Assembly: GCA_022821775.1 (NCBI GenBank)
Contig: JAJECY010000090.1
Span: forward strand, 1-37,471
Length of the DNA stretch: 37,471 nucleotides
Source: Acidobacteriota bacterium
Lineage (GTDB): Bacteria; Acidobacteriota; Terriglobia; Versatilivoradales; Versatilivoraceae
Direction: 5' to 3'
Each line of letters begins with the position of its first letter. The first letter of the stretch is position 1. The notes beneath the pieces were generated by a model. The model saw only the letters and a program-made list of their open reading frames with translations, was not told the DNA's origin and searched no databases. Made by a program: the position numbers and the translations under genes. Below are positions 15,319 to 24,196 of the stretch, in pieces.

Positions 15319-16187
15319 TGGGCTCGACCATTCTCAAGCAGCGCCTGGCGCTTCCCCAACCCCTGCTGGTCCCCGCCTGTTACGACATGGTCTCCGCCAA
15401 AGTGGTGGAGCGTTGCGGCTTCGAAGCCGTTTACCTCTCCGGGTTCGGTCACTCCGCCTCTCACCTGGGCCTCCCCGATGCGGGCTTGATCTCCTTTTCC
15501 GAGATGCTGGAGCGCTTGCACCACCTGGTGCGCAGCGTCGACATCCCCGTTTTGGCGGACGCCGATACGGGATTCGGCGGAGTGGTCAATGTGCGCCGGA
15601 CCGTGGAGGAATACGAAGCGGCCGGAGCCCAGGCCATCCAACTGGAGGATCAACTGATCCCCAAGAAGTGCGGGCACACGCCGGGCAAGCAGTTGGTGGA
15701 AGCTTCGGAGATGGCGGGAAAGCTGGAGGCGGCCGTCGCCGCCAGGCGCAGCGACCGATTTCTGATCATTGCCCGCACCGACGCCATCGCCGTCACCGGA
15801 TTCGACGATGCCATTCGCCGAGGAAAACTCTACCAGCAGGCGGGAGCCGACATCATCTTCATCGAGGCCCCGACCAGTCTGGACCAGGTCGAGCGGATCG
15901 CCGCTGCCTTCCATAAACCGCTCATGATCAACCTGGTCGAGCGGGGAAAGACGCCCCTGCTCTCCCTCGAACAACTCCAGACCCTGGGATACAAGGTCGT
16001 CGCCTACGCCCTGACCACCCTGATGGCCTCGGTCCGGGCCATGGAACGCACCTTGTCGAAGTTGAAAGACGGAAGCTCACCCGACGAATACCTGGACGAG
16101 CTGGCCACTTTCGAGGAACTGGATCAACTGCTGGGCTTTCCGGAATGGCGGCAGTGGGAAAACCGGTTCCGCCGGCCAAGCGGATGA
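15318..16187 (+). CDS. Isocitrate lyase/PEP mutase superfamily enzyme (PrpB-like)
   Basis: A 289-residue (beta/alpha)8 protein. The superfamily active-site sequence is KKCGH (about residue 116), with the Mg2+-binding ADADTGFGG near residue 74 and ED in IQLEDQ. Members split or rearrange 2-methylisocitrate, oxaloacetate, or phosphonates. The family resemblance is to 2-methylisocitrate lyase and carboxyvinyl-carboxyphosphonate mutases. No methylcitrate synthase or phosphonate genes are nearby, so the substrate cannot be assigned. It is coupled to the secreted protein upstream. Confidence 0.9.
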   Translation: MGSTILKQRLALPQPLLVPACYDMVSAKVVERCGFEAVYLSGFGHSASHLGLPDAGLISFSEMLERLHHLVRSVDIPVLADADTGFGGVVNVRRTVEEYEAAGAQAIQLEDQLIPKKCGHTPGKQLVEASEMAGKLEAAVAARRSDRFLIIARTDAIAVTGFDDAIRRGKLYQQAGADIIFIEAPTSLDQVERIAAAFHKPLMINLVERGKTPLLSLEQLQTLGYKVVAYALTTLMASVRAMERTLSKLKDGSSPDEYLDELATFEELDQLLGFPEWRQWENRFRRPSG

Positions 16188-16292
16188 ATTGCTCCTGGGG
16201 GACTTACCTGAAACAAAAGAAAAAAAGAGTTATCCACGAAGACACACGAAGGACCACGAAGGGACACCAAGAAAGACACGAAAGGAAAAGAG
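16188..16292. repeat. Cluster of CACGAAG-type short repeats
   Basis: After the PrpB-like gene stop, a purine-rich stretch holds GTTATCCACGAAG (16229-16241), ACACACGAAGG, ACCACGAAGGG and GACACGAAAGG in close succession, leading into dispersed repeat copy B. TTATCCAC recalls a DnaA box but belongs to the repeat pattern. No gene is seen. Confidence 0.55.
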
Positions 16293-16546
16293 ATATCCAC
16301 GACGGGGAACGGCGAACCACGAATGAACACCAATGAACACCAATGAATGGATCAATGAGTTGTTGATCGGGGGGTGTGACAACCGATATCGAAGATATAT
16401 TTGCGAAGGAAACGAAGTCCCATCAAGGGTACAAAGTTGCTAAAACATTGTGTTGCCGCTTGTCGTTTGAGCGGGCTCACCTGTCTTCGTGTTGATTCGT
16501 GTTCATTCGTGGTTCGCCTTTATTGACGATCGCTTGTTTTTCCTCG
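16293..16546 (+). repeat. Dispersed repeat copy B, at the 3' end of the homocysteine methyltransferase
   Basis: Matches copy A (9284-9449) in reverse: TATCCACGACGGGGAACGGCGAACCACGAAT-type block at 16294-16325, GCCGCTTGT at 16455-16463, and ATTCGTGGTTCG...TTGACGATCG (16523-16532)...TTTTTCCTCGAA to 16546. Between the blocks is unmatched sequence of about 120 nt. The terminal block runs into the coding region of the minus-strand gene ending at 16520 and contains its stop codon. Confidence 0.7.
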
Positions 16547-17575
16547 AAGGGTCTGCCCGGAAGGGCTGGGGCGGTGCTGATCGGAAGCATCCAGCGCCGA
16601 GCGAAAAGCCCGGATATGGGCCGGGGTGGTGCCGCAGCAACCTCCGATAAAGTAGGCTCCCTCCTTCAGAAGGTCAGGCAGATGCCCGGCCATTTCCTCG
16701 GGGGTCTGGGTGTAGTAGCTCCTGAGTTCGTCGTCCAGTTGAGGCATCCCGGCATTGGGGTAGGCCATCATTCGTTTCGGCTCCATCTGCCTGGAGGCCA
16801 TCGCCTCCCGCAACTCCTTGACCCCCTGGATGGCATAGGGCATGCCCGTATGCTCCTCCCGCCTGGGTTCGGCGCCGCAGTTGAGGCCGAGCAGGTCCAC
16901 GTGCTCCAGCAGATTGTCTCCCCCCGACAACTCTCCCGCCGAAAAAACATCCAGCAGATCCGGGGCCGAGTGTCCCCAGTCCGTCCTGTAGGTCACCTTG
17001 CCGCTGCCACGGTCCCGCGTGAACTTGTAGGTGAGGTTGACGGCCACCGGAAGCCCGTACCGGCGAGCCACATCCAAGGCAATGGACGCCTCCCGGGCCG
17101 AAAACATGGTCTCGATGCAGAAGAAATCGACGCCGCCTTCCGCCAGGGCGTCAGCCAGTCTCCGGTGGGCATCTCGCACCAGGTGGTTGGCGATTCCAAA
17201 GGTGGTGTCGCCGCTGTCGGCTTCGATGGCTCCGGGGGAGGGCCCCAACGAGCCTGCGATGTAGGTTTCCCTTTCACACCTTTCAACCGCGGCCTTGGCA
17301 TGCTCCACCGCGGCCCTGGCCAGACGGTCGCACCCGGCGGGATCTTTCCCGGCCATCTTGAGGTGCAGGGTGGACCCCACAAAGGTGTTGGTGCCGATGG
17401 CATCGGCTCCGGCTTCGATATAGGCGCAATGGATGCTGACGACATCTTCCGGATGCAACTCGTTGGCCACGGTGCTATTGGGCAGCTCAATGCCTCTGGC
17501 GAACAGTTGCGAGCCGAATCCCCCGTCATAAAGGAGAGGCTGCGGCTGCTTGAGTCTTTCCGATAGAGGAATCAT
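16520..17575 (-). CDS. Homocysteine S-methyltransferase family protein
   Basis: A 351-residue TIM-barrel methyltransferase of the MetH N-terminal/BHMT type. The three zinc cysteines are present: one in LLGLNCGAEP (about residue 229) and two in IGGCCGTTP (about 318-319). Other marks are YDGGFGSQL, GADAIGTNTF, AGSLGPSPG and FCIETMF. It transfers a methyl group from a donor such as betaine, S-methylmethionine or a corrinoid protein to homocysteine or a related thiol; the donor cannot be read. ATG 17575 gives the expected N-terminus. Its last residues, LRGKTSDRQ, and its stop lie inside dispersed repeat B, so the original C-terminus was probably different by a few residues. Confidence 0.92.
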   Translation of the reverse strand: MIPLSERLKQPQPLLYDGGFGSQLFARGIELPNSTVANELHPEDVVSIHCAYIEAGADAIGTNTFVGSTLHLKMAGKDPAGCDRLARAAVEHAKAAVERCERETYIAGSLGPSPGAIEADSGDTTFGIANHLVRDAHRRLADALAEGGVDFFCIETMFSAREASIALDVARRYGLPVAVNLTYKFTRDRGSGKVTYRTDWGHSAPDLLDVFSAGELSGGDNLLEHVDLLGLNCGAEPRREEHTGMPYAIQGVKELREAMASRQMEPKRMMAYPNAGMPQLDDELRSYYTQTPEEMAGHLPDLLKEGAYFIGGCCGTTPAHIRAFRSALDASDQHRPSPSGQTLRGKTSDRQ

Positions 17576-17675
17576 CAGAACTCCTTGGAGCGCCCTTGCG
17601 GTCGAGAGTAGAACCGTCGGACCACTGGTCCAATGCTATGGATCAAGCCACCGGCGAACACATCGCCTGCCGGAG

Positions 17676-19403
17676 TTACAGACTTTCCGCGGGCTGGAGA
17701 TCCATCAGTTCCCGCACATACTTGGGGGCCGGCGACCCGAAGGACAGCATTCTGTCGTGAAAGGCCTTGAAGTCCTTCAAGGGTCCATGCCTGGCTTCGT
17801 AGGCCTCTCGTATGGCATTGATTTCACGGTTGCCGACATAGTAGGTCGAGAGCTGGGCCGACGTCAGGCAGGCCCTGCGCCACTTGCCGGCCGCCTCTCC
17901 CTCTTCCTGAAATCCCTCATTCATCATCAGGTCCATGGCCTCTTCCCTTCCCATGCCGCCGGCATGGACCTGTTGATCGATGATGGCATTGATGATCAGC
18001 CGCAGGCGCATCTTCAACTGCTGCATCTTGACAGACGGCCCGCCAAAGCCCTTTTCCGCCATGAGCTGCTCGGCATAGGTCGCCCAACCTTCCACAAAGG
18101 TTCCGCTGCTGAAGACCGCCCGAATCCTGGTAGGCGCCCGGAACCGGTTGGAATGGGCGATCTGGAGATAATGTCCCGGAGTGGACTCATGTATGGTCAA
18201 CTCCTGCAGCATATAGTCATTGTACTCCCGAAAAAACGACCTCACCCGATCCGCCGGCCAGTCGGCAGGTGTTGGAGAAATGGCGTAGAAGGTCTCGCCA
18301 TGAGCCTCCAGCGGCCCGGGAGAATCACAGTAAGCCACGGCCACACCCCTCTGGAACTCCGGCATCACGATGATCCGGATGGGTTCTTCGGGAACCGTCA
18401 CCAACTCATGCTCCCGGGTGAACCGGGTCACCTGGTCCAGGGAATGACGGGCCTTGTCCACAATGGTCTCATTGTCCGGATGGGAATCGGCCAGCTTGTC
18501 GAGCACCTCCCGGACCACCGATTTCGGGTCCCGTGGCAGGCGGCCATGGGGGAAGAGGCTGGGATAGAGGCGGCGGGCGGTTACAGCAAGGTCCTCGCGG
18601 GTCCGGTTCAGATCCTGCATGGCGGCCTGGCGGATTTCCTCCAGCGAAAGATCCGATTCCAGGGTATGCCTAAGCTTGGCTCCGTACAGCCGTTCCCCCA
18701 GCCTGAAGTCGCCGTGCGCGCCGGGCAGCAGATCGTCTTCCAGCCATCGCCCGTAGTCCTCCAGGGCCTGGACAGCCTGCTGTCGGGCCCGGGAAAACGA
18801 CTCCTCCAGATCGGGGCACCGGTCCAGATAGGGTTGCAGGCCCTCGGCAATGAGGCGCAGGGTGCCCTGATTCTGCTGAATTGCGGTTTCGGTATGGATC
18901 CTGGGGGGATTCCGCAGATTTGCCTTGGCCGCCGCGACCACCGCGGGAACCGCCTGAAGCCTCTTTTGAAGACTGGCCATTCTCTCCGGCAGGGGGGCGA
19001 ACTCGCGCGCCACCAGGGAATAGACGGCGCTGCCCACGTTGTAGACCATGGGATTCCACTGGAATTCCTTCAAGTCCTCCAGCCGAAAAATCATGGACCG
19101 AATATTGGCTTTCAGGATCCGGTAGTCCACCCGATTGACTTCGCTGAGCCGCGCTGGATCCATGGTCTCGAGCCGCCGGAGAGATTGCCGTTGAAAGGAG
19201 AGCTGCCGATCCACACCCTCACTGGAGTAATCGTCGAGGCGGTGGTCGTAGCGGTGATCTCCCAGCAGGGTGGCCCACTCGGGCCTCATGGCCAACAGTT
19301 CCTCCACGTAAGTCTCGGCGAAGGATTCGAACCCGGCGTCCTGACCGGGCCTCCACCAGCACCCAGCCCCAAGCAGCAAGACCCAGGCCGCCCATCTCTT
19401 CAT
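17676..19403 (-). CDS. DUF885 family putative lipoprotein/metallopeptidase-like protein
   Basis: A 575-residue DUF885 protein. The N-terminus MKRWAAWVLLLGAGCWW looks like a lipoprotein signal with Cys15 as lipidation site (lipobox atypical). The hallmark HESTPGHYLQ (about residue 395), an HExxPGH variant of HExxH, is followed by the VEGWATYAEQLM glutamate region, suggesting a gluzincin-like zinc site. Family members are poorly characterised; some have carboxypeptidase-like roles. ATG 19403 has GAGGGA upstream; in-frame ATG and GTG lie at 19418 and 19421. It is divergent from sppA across a 286-nt gap in which I see no gene. Just upstream is a short run of ATCATT-type repeats. Confidence 0.9.
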   Translation of the reverse strand: MKRWAAWVLLLGAGCWWRPGQDAGFESFAETYVEELLAMRPEWATLLGDHRYDHRLDDYSSEGVDRQLSFQRQSLRRLETMDPARLSEVNRVDYRILKANIRSMIFRLEDLKEFQWNPMVYNVGSAVYSLVAREFAPLPERMASLQKRLQAVPAVVAAAKANLRNPPRIHTETAIQQNQGTLRLIAEGLQPYLDRCPDLEESFSRARQQAVQALEDYGRWLEDDLLPGAHGDFRLGERLYGAKLRHTLESDLSLEEIRQAAMQDLNRTREDLAVTARRLYPSLFPHGRLPRDPKSVVREVLDKLADSHPDNETIVDKARHSLDQVTRFTREHELVTVPEEPIRIIVMPEFQRGVAVAYCDSPGPLEAHGETFYAISPTPADWPADRVRSFFREYNDYMLQELTIHESTPGHYLQIAHSNRFRAPTRIRAVFSSGTFVEGWATYAEQLMAEKGFGGPSVKMQQLKMRLRLIINAIIDQQVHAGGMGREEAMDLMMNEGFQEEGEAAGKWRRACLTSAQLSTYYVGNREINAIREAYEARHGPLKDFKAFHDRMLSFGSPAPKYVRELMDLQPAESL

Positions 19404-19689
19404 GAGTCCCTCACTCATCACTCATCATTCATCATTGTCCCCACCGCTCCCAGTCCATTCCCAAAACTGCCAGGGGATGGTAGCATAGCCGGAGCTTGCG
19501 CGCCTAACCCCCAGTCTTTGCCGTATTTACAAGGAAGACTGTCGGGAAATTTCCGTTCCGTTCAATCGGCCAGGGCAGGCGCCCGGAAGCGGTTGAACCG
19601 GGGACCGGACCCGCAAGCTCTGATCCCGGTCGGCCACGTGGGGGGAAAAGAGTCCAGTTGCCGCCGGAACGCCAAGACAAGGAGGATTC

Positions 19690-21426
19690 ATGGCCAGCAA
19701 GGGCGTAAAGATCTTTGGTGTCATTCTGGGGGTTCTGTTGATCCTGTTCGGGATCATGGTCTTTGCACTGATTCGTCTCACCCGGCCGGCCGAAGTCGAG
19801 GTCCGGAACGACTCCGTATTGGAGCTCACCATCGCGGGTGAACTGTCGGACCTGCCGCCAACCTCTCCCCTGGCACAATTCACCGGGCAAGGCAAATTCT
19901 CCCTGCTGGAGATGGGACAGGCCCTGCGGGCCGCCGCGGAGGATGAGCGCATTGCCTCGATCTATTGCAGAATCTATCCCGTGCAATCGAGTTGGGCGAG
20001 CGTGGAAGAGATCCGATCCTTCATGCACGAATTCAGGGAGTCCGGCAAGAAAATCCACGCCTACCTCTCGTTGGACCTGGTCAGCGACAAGGACCTTTAC
20101 CTCGCATCGGCGGCTGACGAGATCCACCTCAATCAGGATGCGGCGCTGATGGTCAACGGCCTGGTGGCCGAGGTCAGTTTCTACAGCAAGATGTTGAACA
20201 AGCTGAAGGTCCGACCGGATGTGCTGCAGTTCAAGGAATACAAGAGTCCCGGAAGCTTCACCCGATCCGGAATGACCCCGGAATTCCGCTCCATGTACCG
20301 GAGCCTGCTGTCCGACATTCAGCAGCGCCTCGAGCAGGCCCTGAGCCGGGAGCGCGGGATCGAGCCGCAAGAGTTGGATCGCCTGATGCAGAAGGGGATC
20401 CTGAGTTCATCCTCCGCCCTGGCCGCCGGCCTGGTCACCCACCTCGGATACGAGGATGAAATTCGGAATCGATTGAAAACCGAGTCCTCCGGAGGGGAAT
20501 CGGAATACCGCTCCATATCGGCGTCGGATTACCTGAAAGCCGTCAAGCGCCGCAAAAAGCCCTCCCGGCCGCACAAGGTGGCGCTGCTGGGCGGCATCGG
20601 TCCGATCATGACCGGACGGAGCGACGAGACCTGGGAGAATGTCATGGGAGGAGACACCATCGTTTCCAGGCTGAGGAAGATTCGGAAGGACAAGAGTGTG
20701 AAGGGTCTGCTCTTCCGCGTCAATAGCCCGGGAGGCTCCGCCGTGGGATCCGACAAGATCTGGCGCGAGATTCGACTCATGGAAGAGGCCGGGAAACCGG
20801 TGGTGGTCAGCATGGGAGGAGTGGCCGGGTCGGGTGGGTACTACATCGCCATGGGGGCCCGAAAGATCGTGGCTCAACCTTCGACCGTCACGGGCTCCAT
20901 CGGGGTGATTTTCATGAAATTCAACCTGAGCGGCCTGTTCGATCAGTGGCTGGGAATCACCGTTGACCGGGTGAAGCTGGCCGAAAACGCCGACATCCTC
21001 TCCCCCATGACCTCTCTCAACCCCAGGCAGAAAGGCGAGGTCGAGGCATGGATGAGCCACATCTACGACACCTTTGTCGAGAAGGCGGCTGAAGGACGCC
21101 ACCTCACCGTCGAAGATCTGGAACGTCAGGCCGGCGGCCGGATCTTTACCGGAAACCAGGCCAGGCAGCGTCAACTGATCGATGCGGTGGGTGGACTGAG
21201 CACGGCGTTGGATCTGCTCAAGCAGGAATTGAATATTCCCGCCGAGGAAGAGGTGGAACTGGTGCTCTACCCCAAGCCCAAGAGCCTGTGGGAGAGCCTG
21301 CTGGAGGGGGATTGGGCCCAAGTCTACAGTCACGGGCAATCGCTGGAGTCATTGCTCCGAAAGCGGCTGCCGGAACTGACTCATCCGGCCCCCTGGCTGA
21401 TCGTTCCCGAACTGAGGATTCACTGA
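19690..21426 (+). CDS. sppA: Signal peptide peptidase SppA, long (67K) form
   Basis: A 578-residue membrane serine protease with two tandem ClpP-like domains. One N-terminal transmembrane segment spans about residues 8-30. The catalytic dyad is split as in E. coli SppA: Lys175 in KEYKSPGSFTR (first domain) and Ser371 in GGVAGSGGYYIA (second domain), with VNSPGGSAVGS forming the oxyanion region. It degrades cleaved signal peptides in the cytoplasmic membrane. The start ATG 19690 follows AAGGAGG at 19679-19685. It converges with the CNNM gene, leaving 30 nt in which GCCCC/GGGGC arms could form a weak hairpin. Both active residues are present, so it is likely functional. Confidence 0.95.
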   Translation: MASKGVKIFGVILGVLLILFGIMVFALIRLTRPAEVEVRNDSVLELTIAGELSDLPPTSPLAQFTGQGKFSLLEMGQALRAAAEDERIASIYCRIYPVQSSWASVEEIRSFMHEFRESGKKIHAYLSLDLVSDKDLYLASAADEIHLNQDAALMVNGLVAEVSFYSKMLNKLKVRPDVLQFKEYKSPGSFTRSGMTPEFRSMYRSLLSDIQQRLEQALSRERGIEPQELDRLMQKGILSSSSALAAGLVTHLGYEDEIRNRLKTESSGGESEYRSISASDYLKAVKRRKKPSRPHKVALLGGIGPIMTGRSDETWENVMGGDTIVSRLRKIRKDKSVKGLLFRVNSPGGSAVGSDKIWREIRLMEEAGKPVVVSMGGVAGSGGYYIAMGARKIVAQPSTVTGSIGVIFMKFNLSGLFDQWLGITVDRVKLAENADILSPMTSLNPRQKGEVEAWMSHIYDTFVEKAAEGRHLTVEDLERQAGGRIFTGNQARQRQLIDAVGGLSTALDLLKQELNIPAEEEVELVLYPKPKSLWESLLEGDWAQVYSHGQSLESLLRKRLPELTHPAPWLIVPELRIH

Positions 21427-21456
21427 GGGTCGCCCCGACGAGCATTGGGGCAGGTT

Positions 21457-22800
21457 TCAGGTCTCGGTGGGCTCCGTTTTCAGGATCTGAACCAGGACCT
21501 GGCTGACTCGAAGCCTCTCCACCCGGTGAACCACCAGCTTGAGGTTGTTATGGATGGACTCGGCCCCTTCCGGGGGAATATTCCGCCAATGGTTCACCAG
21601 GTAGCCACTCAAGGTGGTGACGTCCCGGTCGCCGTTGAACCGGGTTCCAAAAGCTTCCTCCAGGTCATGCAGCGGCGTAGAGCCATCCACCAGGAATTTG
21701 CCGTCGCCGAGCTTGACGATTAAAGGAGCTTCCTGGTCGAATTCGTCCTGAATCTCTCCGACCAGCTCCTCCAGAACATCCTCCAGAGTGACCAGGCCCA
21801 CCGTCCCTCCGAATTCGTCGACCACCACCCCCATGTGACACTTCCTTTGCAGGAAGGTTTTCAACATCGTCTCCAGGGAGGCGAACTCCGGGAAAAACAG
21901 GATCTCCCGGCAGATCGACTCCAGGTTGACCGGCTCGGTCCCGGACTGAATCTGCCAGAGCAGGTGCTTGATGTGGACCATTCCCACCACGTCGTCGAGC
22001 GTCTTGCGGCACACCGGAAACCGGGTATGACGATAGGACTTGACGATTTCAAGGTTCTGTTCCGGGGACATCTCGAGGTAGAGGGCGTCGATCTTGTTTC
22101 GGGGCAACATGATGTTGCGGGCCTGCAAACTCTTCAGACTGAAGGTCCTGCGGAGAATGCGCCGGCTCAACGAGTCCTGGGAAACCCCCGGACCGGACTC
22201 GGACAGAATCATGCGCAGTTCTTCCTCGGAATGTCCCAACTCATGCTCGCTGGCGGGTCGAAGCCCCACCGCTCTGAGAAGTCGGTTGGCCACCCCGTTC
22301 AGCAGCCAGATGGCCGGATAGAAGGTCTTGTAGAAACAGGTCAACGGGATGGCAACCCAGAGTGCGGTGCCCTGTGCCCGCTGGATGGCCAGCGACTTCG
22401 GCACCAGCTCACCCACGACGATGACAAGAAAAGTGATGAAGATGAACCCGATGGCGAAGGACAGGGAATGGAGCAGCGCCGGGGAGTGTACCCCCAGCTC
22501 CGAAAGCACCGGCCGGAGCATCTCGGCCACAAACGGCTCTCCGAGCCAGCCGAGGCCCAGGTTCACCAGGGTGATGCCCAGTTGAGTGGCCGACAGGTAG
22601 GCATCCAGGTGGCGGATGACGTTGTCGGCGACCTTGGCGCGCCGATACCCCTTCCTGGCCAGCGTCTCGATCTGGGTGGAGCGGACCTTGACGATGGCAA
22701 ATTCGGCTGCAACGAAGAAGCCGTTCAAGAAGACCAGAAAAACGATGGCCAGCAGCCTGAGTGAAACGCCGAGGAAGGTTAAATGTGGAAGGTCGTCCAT
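21457..22800 (-). CDS. CNNM/CorC (TlyC-like) transmembrane CBS-domain protein
   Basis: A 447-residue protein with the classic three-part layout. An N-terminal CNNM (DUF21) domain has about four membrane segments, including VFLVFLNGFFVAAEFAIVKVR and ATQLGITLVNLGLGWLGEP. A CBS pair follows (MLPRNKIDALYL, HTRFPVCRKTLDDVVGMVHIKHLL, MGVVVDEFGGTVGLVTLEDVLEE). A CorC/HlyC C-terminal domain ends it (DGKFLVDGSTPLHDLEEAFG). Family members act in Mg2+/divalent cation efflux and were once called hemolysins. It stands 47 nt downstream of rsmB on the same strand and may be the last gene of the def-fmt-rsmB operon. Confidence 0.94.
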   Translation of the reverse strand: MDDLPHLTFLGVSLRLLAIVFLVFLNGFFVAAEFAIVKVRSTQIETLARKGYRRAKVADNVIRHLDAYLSATQLGITLVNLGLGWLGEPFVAEMLRPVLSELGVHSPALLHSLSFAIGFIFITFLVIVVGELVPKSLAIQRAQGTALWVAIPLTCFYKTFYPAIWLLNGVANRLLRAVGLRPASEHELGHSEEELRMILSESGPGVSQDSLSRRILRRTFSLKSLQARNIMLPRNKIDALYLEMSPEQNLEIVKSYRHTRFPVCRKTLDDVVGMVHIKHLLWQIQSGTEPVNLESICREILFFPEFASLETMLKTFLQRKCHMGVVVDEFGGTVGLVTLEDVLEELVGEIQDEFDQEAPLIVKLGDGKFLVDGSTPLHDLEEAFGTRFNGDRDVTTLSGYLVNHWRNIPPEGAESIHNNLKLVVHRVERLRVSQVLVQILKTEPTET

Positions 22801-22847
22801 CGATTCCGGAAGCCAGATCCAGCAAGACCTCTATTTTACCATCAAAT

Positions 22848-24194
22848 TCATTCCGCAGCCTGCATCGCGGCTGCAAAGACACCGTCCGATTGGGTCACAA
22901 GCGGCGGCAGCCGGAGAAACCCGTCCCGGCAATAGGGATTCAACTCCTCGCAGGGCTTCAACTCCTCATTGTAGGCGGTCTTGAACCGGAACCCCGGGTG
23001 GCTCGAAAGGAAGCGCTCCACTACCTGTTCGTTTTCCTCCGGTTCCAGTGAGCAGGTGGCGTACACCAGGATTCCACCCGGCTTCACCAGTTCGGCGGCG
23101 TTGTCCAGCAGACTGAGCTGCAGTCCGGCCAACCTGGCAAGATCATCCGCTCGCAGTCGCCAGCGGATTTCGGGGTTGCGTCGCAAGGTCCCGGTTCCGG
23201 AGCAGATCGCGTCCAGCAGAATCTTGTCGAACCTCACCGACAGCGGCAACGGCCGGGTCCCATCGGCCACCACCCAGCGCAAGCCGGGCCATTGCTCCCC
23301 GTGACGCTCCCTCGCAATCCGGAGGCGAGCCAGATTGGAGTCCAGGCCGATAACGCTCGCCTGCCCGTTCCCCAGTTGTGCCATCTGGGAGGCCTTGCCT
23401 CCGGTGCCGCTGCACAGATCCAGGCACACATCCGAGGGCTTCAGCTCCAGCAAGCGGGCAATCACCTGGGACCCGGCACCCTGAATGGCCAGTTGTCCGC
23501 GCCGGTATAGCGATGACTTGGTCAGGTCTCCTTCATCGACGACCCAAATCCCTCCCCTCACCTGGTGGGGGTGGACACGATAGCCCTCCTCTTCCAGGAT
23601 GGCGACCATCTCTTCCTGCCCCAATCGGGGTGAGTTGGAACGGAAATGCACCTTGGGAGGACGGTTGTTTTCTTGCAGAAGGACGGAGGCGTGCTTCCAA
23701 CCCCAGCGGTCGATCCAGCGGCTCACCAACCATTCGGGGTGGGTATAGCGGAGGCTGAGCCCCCGGCTGGAATCCAGCGGCAACTGCCCGCACGCCCGCT
23801 CGAAACCGGCCTGGTCGGCCCTGCGCAGCACCGCGTTAACCAGGCCGGCCGCGGAACGCTTCCCGGACTCCCTCACCAGTTCCACCGACTGGTGCACGGC
23901 CGCCCGCACCGGAACCCGAGAAAGAAACAGGATCTGGTAGGCCCCTATCCGGAGCACCATCCGGACTTCCCTGTCCAGCCGACCCAGCGGCCGTTCCACC
24001 AGCGAGTCCAGGTACCAGTCCAGGCAACTCTTCTGCCGCAGGACTCCGTAGACCAGTTCGGTGACCAAGCGGCGGTCGGCCTCCTTCAACCGGCCGACAG
24101 GATCGTCGTGAAGCATGTCCACGGCGAATCCGCCGCCCCGCTCGACATTCATCAGGATGCGGAAGGCGGCCAGTCGCGCCTGTGAAAGAGGCAT
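22848..24194 (-). CDS. rsmB: 16S rRNA (cytosine-967-C5)-methyltransferase RsmB
   Basis: A 448-residue enzyme with an N-terminal NusB-like RNA-binding domain (about residues 1-140) and a C-terminal SAM methyltransferase. The SAM motif is CLDLCSGTGGKASQMAQL (about residue 246), and the catalytic cysteine motif is YATCSLEPEENEQV near residue 388. It makes m5C967 in 16S rRNA. The second cysteine motif reads LLDAICSGTG instead of the usual DAPCS: the Pro is Ile here. It starts two bases after the fmt stop, in the def-fmt-rsmB order known from many bacteria, so it is co-transcribed with them. Confidence 0.95.
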   Translation of the reverse strand: MPLSQARLAAFRILMNVERGGGFAVDMLHDDPVGRLKEADRRLVTELVYGVLRQKSCLDWYLDSLVERPLGRLDREVRMVLRIGAYQILFLSRVPVRAAVHQSVELVRESGKRSAAGLVNAVLRRADQAGFERACGQLPLDSSRGLSLRYTHPEWLVSRWIDRWGWKHASVLLQENNRPPKVHFRSNSPRLGQEEMVAILEEEGYRVHPHQVRGGIWVVDEGDLTKSSLYRRGQLAIQGAGSQVIARLLELKPSDVCLDLCSGTGGKASQMAQLGNGQASVIGLDSNLARLRIARERHGEQWPGLRWVVADGTRPLPLSVRFDKILLDAICSGTGTLRRNPEIRWRLRADDLARLAGLQLSLLDNAAELVKPGGILVYATCSLEPEENEQVVERFLSSHPGFRFKTAYNEELKPCEELNPYCRDGFLRLPPLVTQSDGVFAAAMQAAE

Positions 24195-24196
24195 AC

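Noticed and set aside
16229-16301. TTATCCAC and TATCCAC as DnaA boxes of a replication origin
   Set aside because: They belong to the CACGAAG-type repeat and to the dispersed repeat. There is no dnaA or dnaN, no box cluster, and no AT-rich unwinding region next to them.
9284-16546. The two repeat copies as part of a CRISPR array
   Set aside because: They are 7 kb apart, inverted to each other, and lack regular spacers or cas genes.
17550-19841. A plus-strand open frame of 763 codons
   Set aside because: It lies opposite the DUF885 gene, has no recognisable domain, and is rich in His/Gln/Gly as expected for the antisense frame of a GC-rich gene. The minus-strand gene has a signal peptide and family motif.
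21427-21456. GCCCC/GGGGC hairpin between sppA and the CNNM gene as a terminator
   Set aside because: The stem is only five pairs with a ten-base loop and no T-run on either strand.
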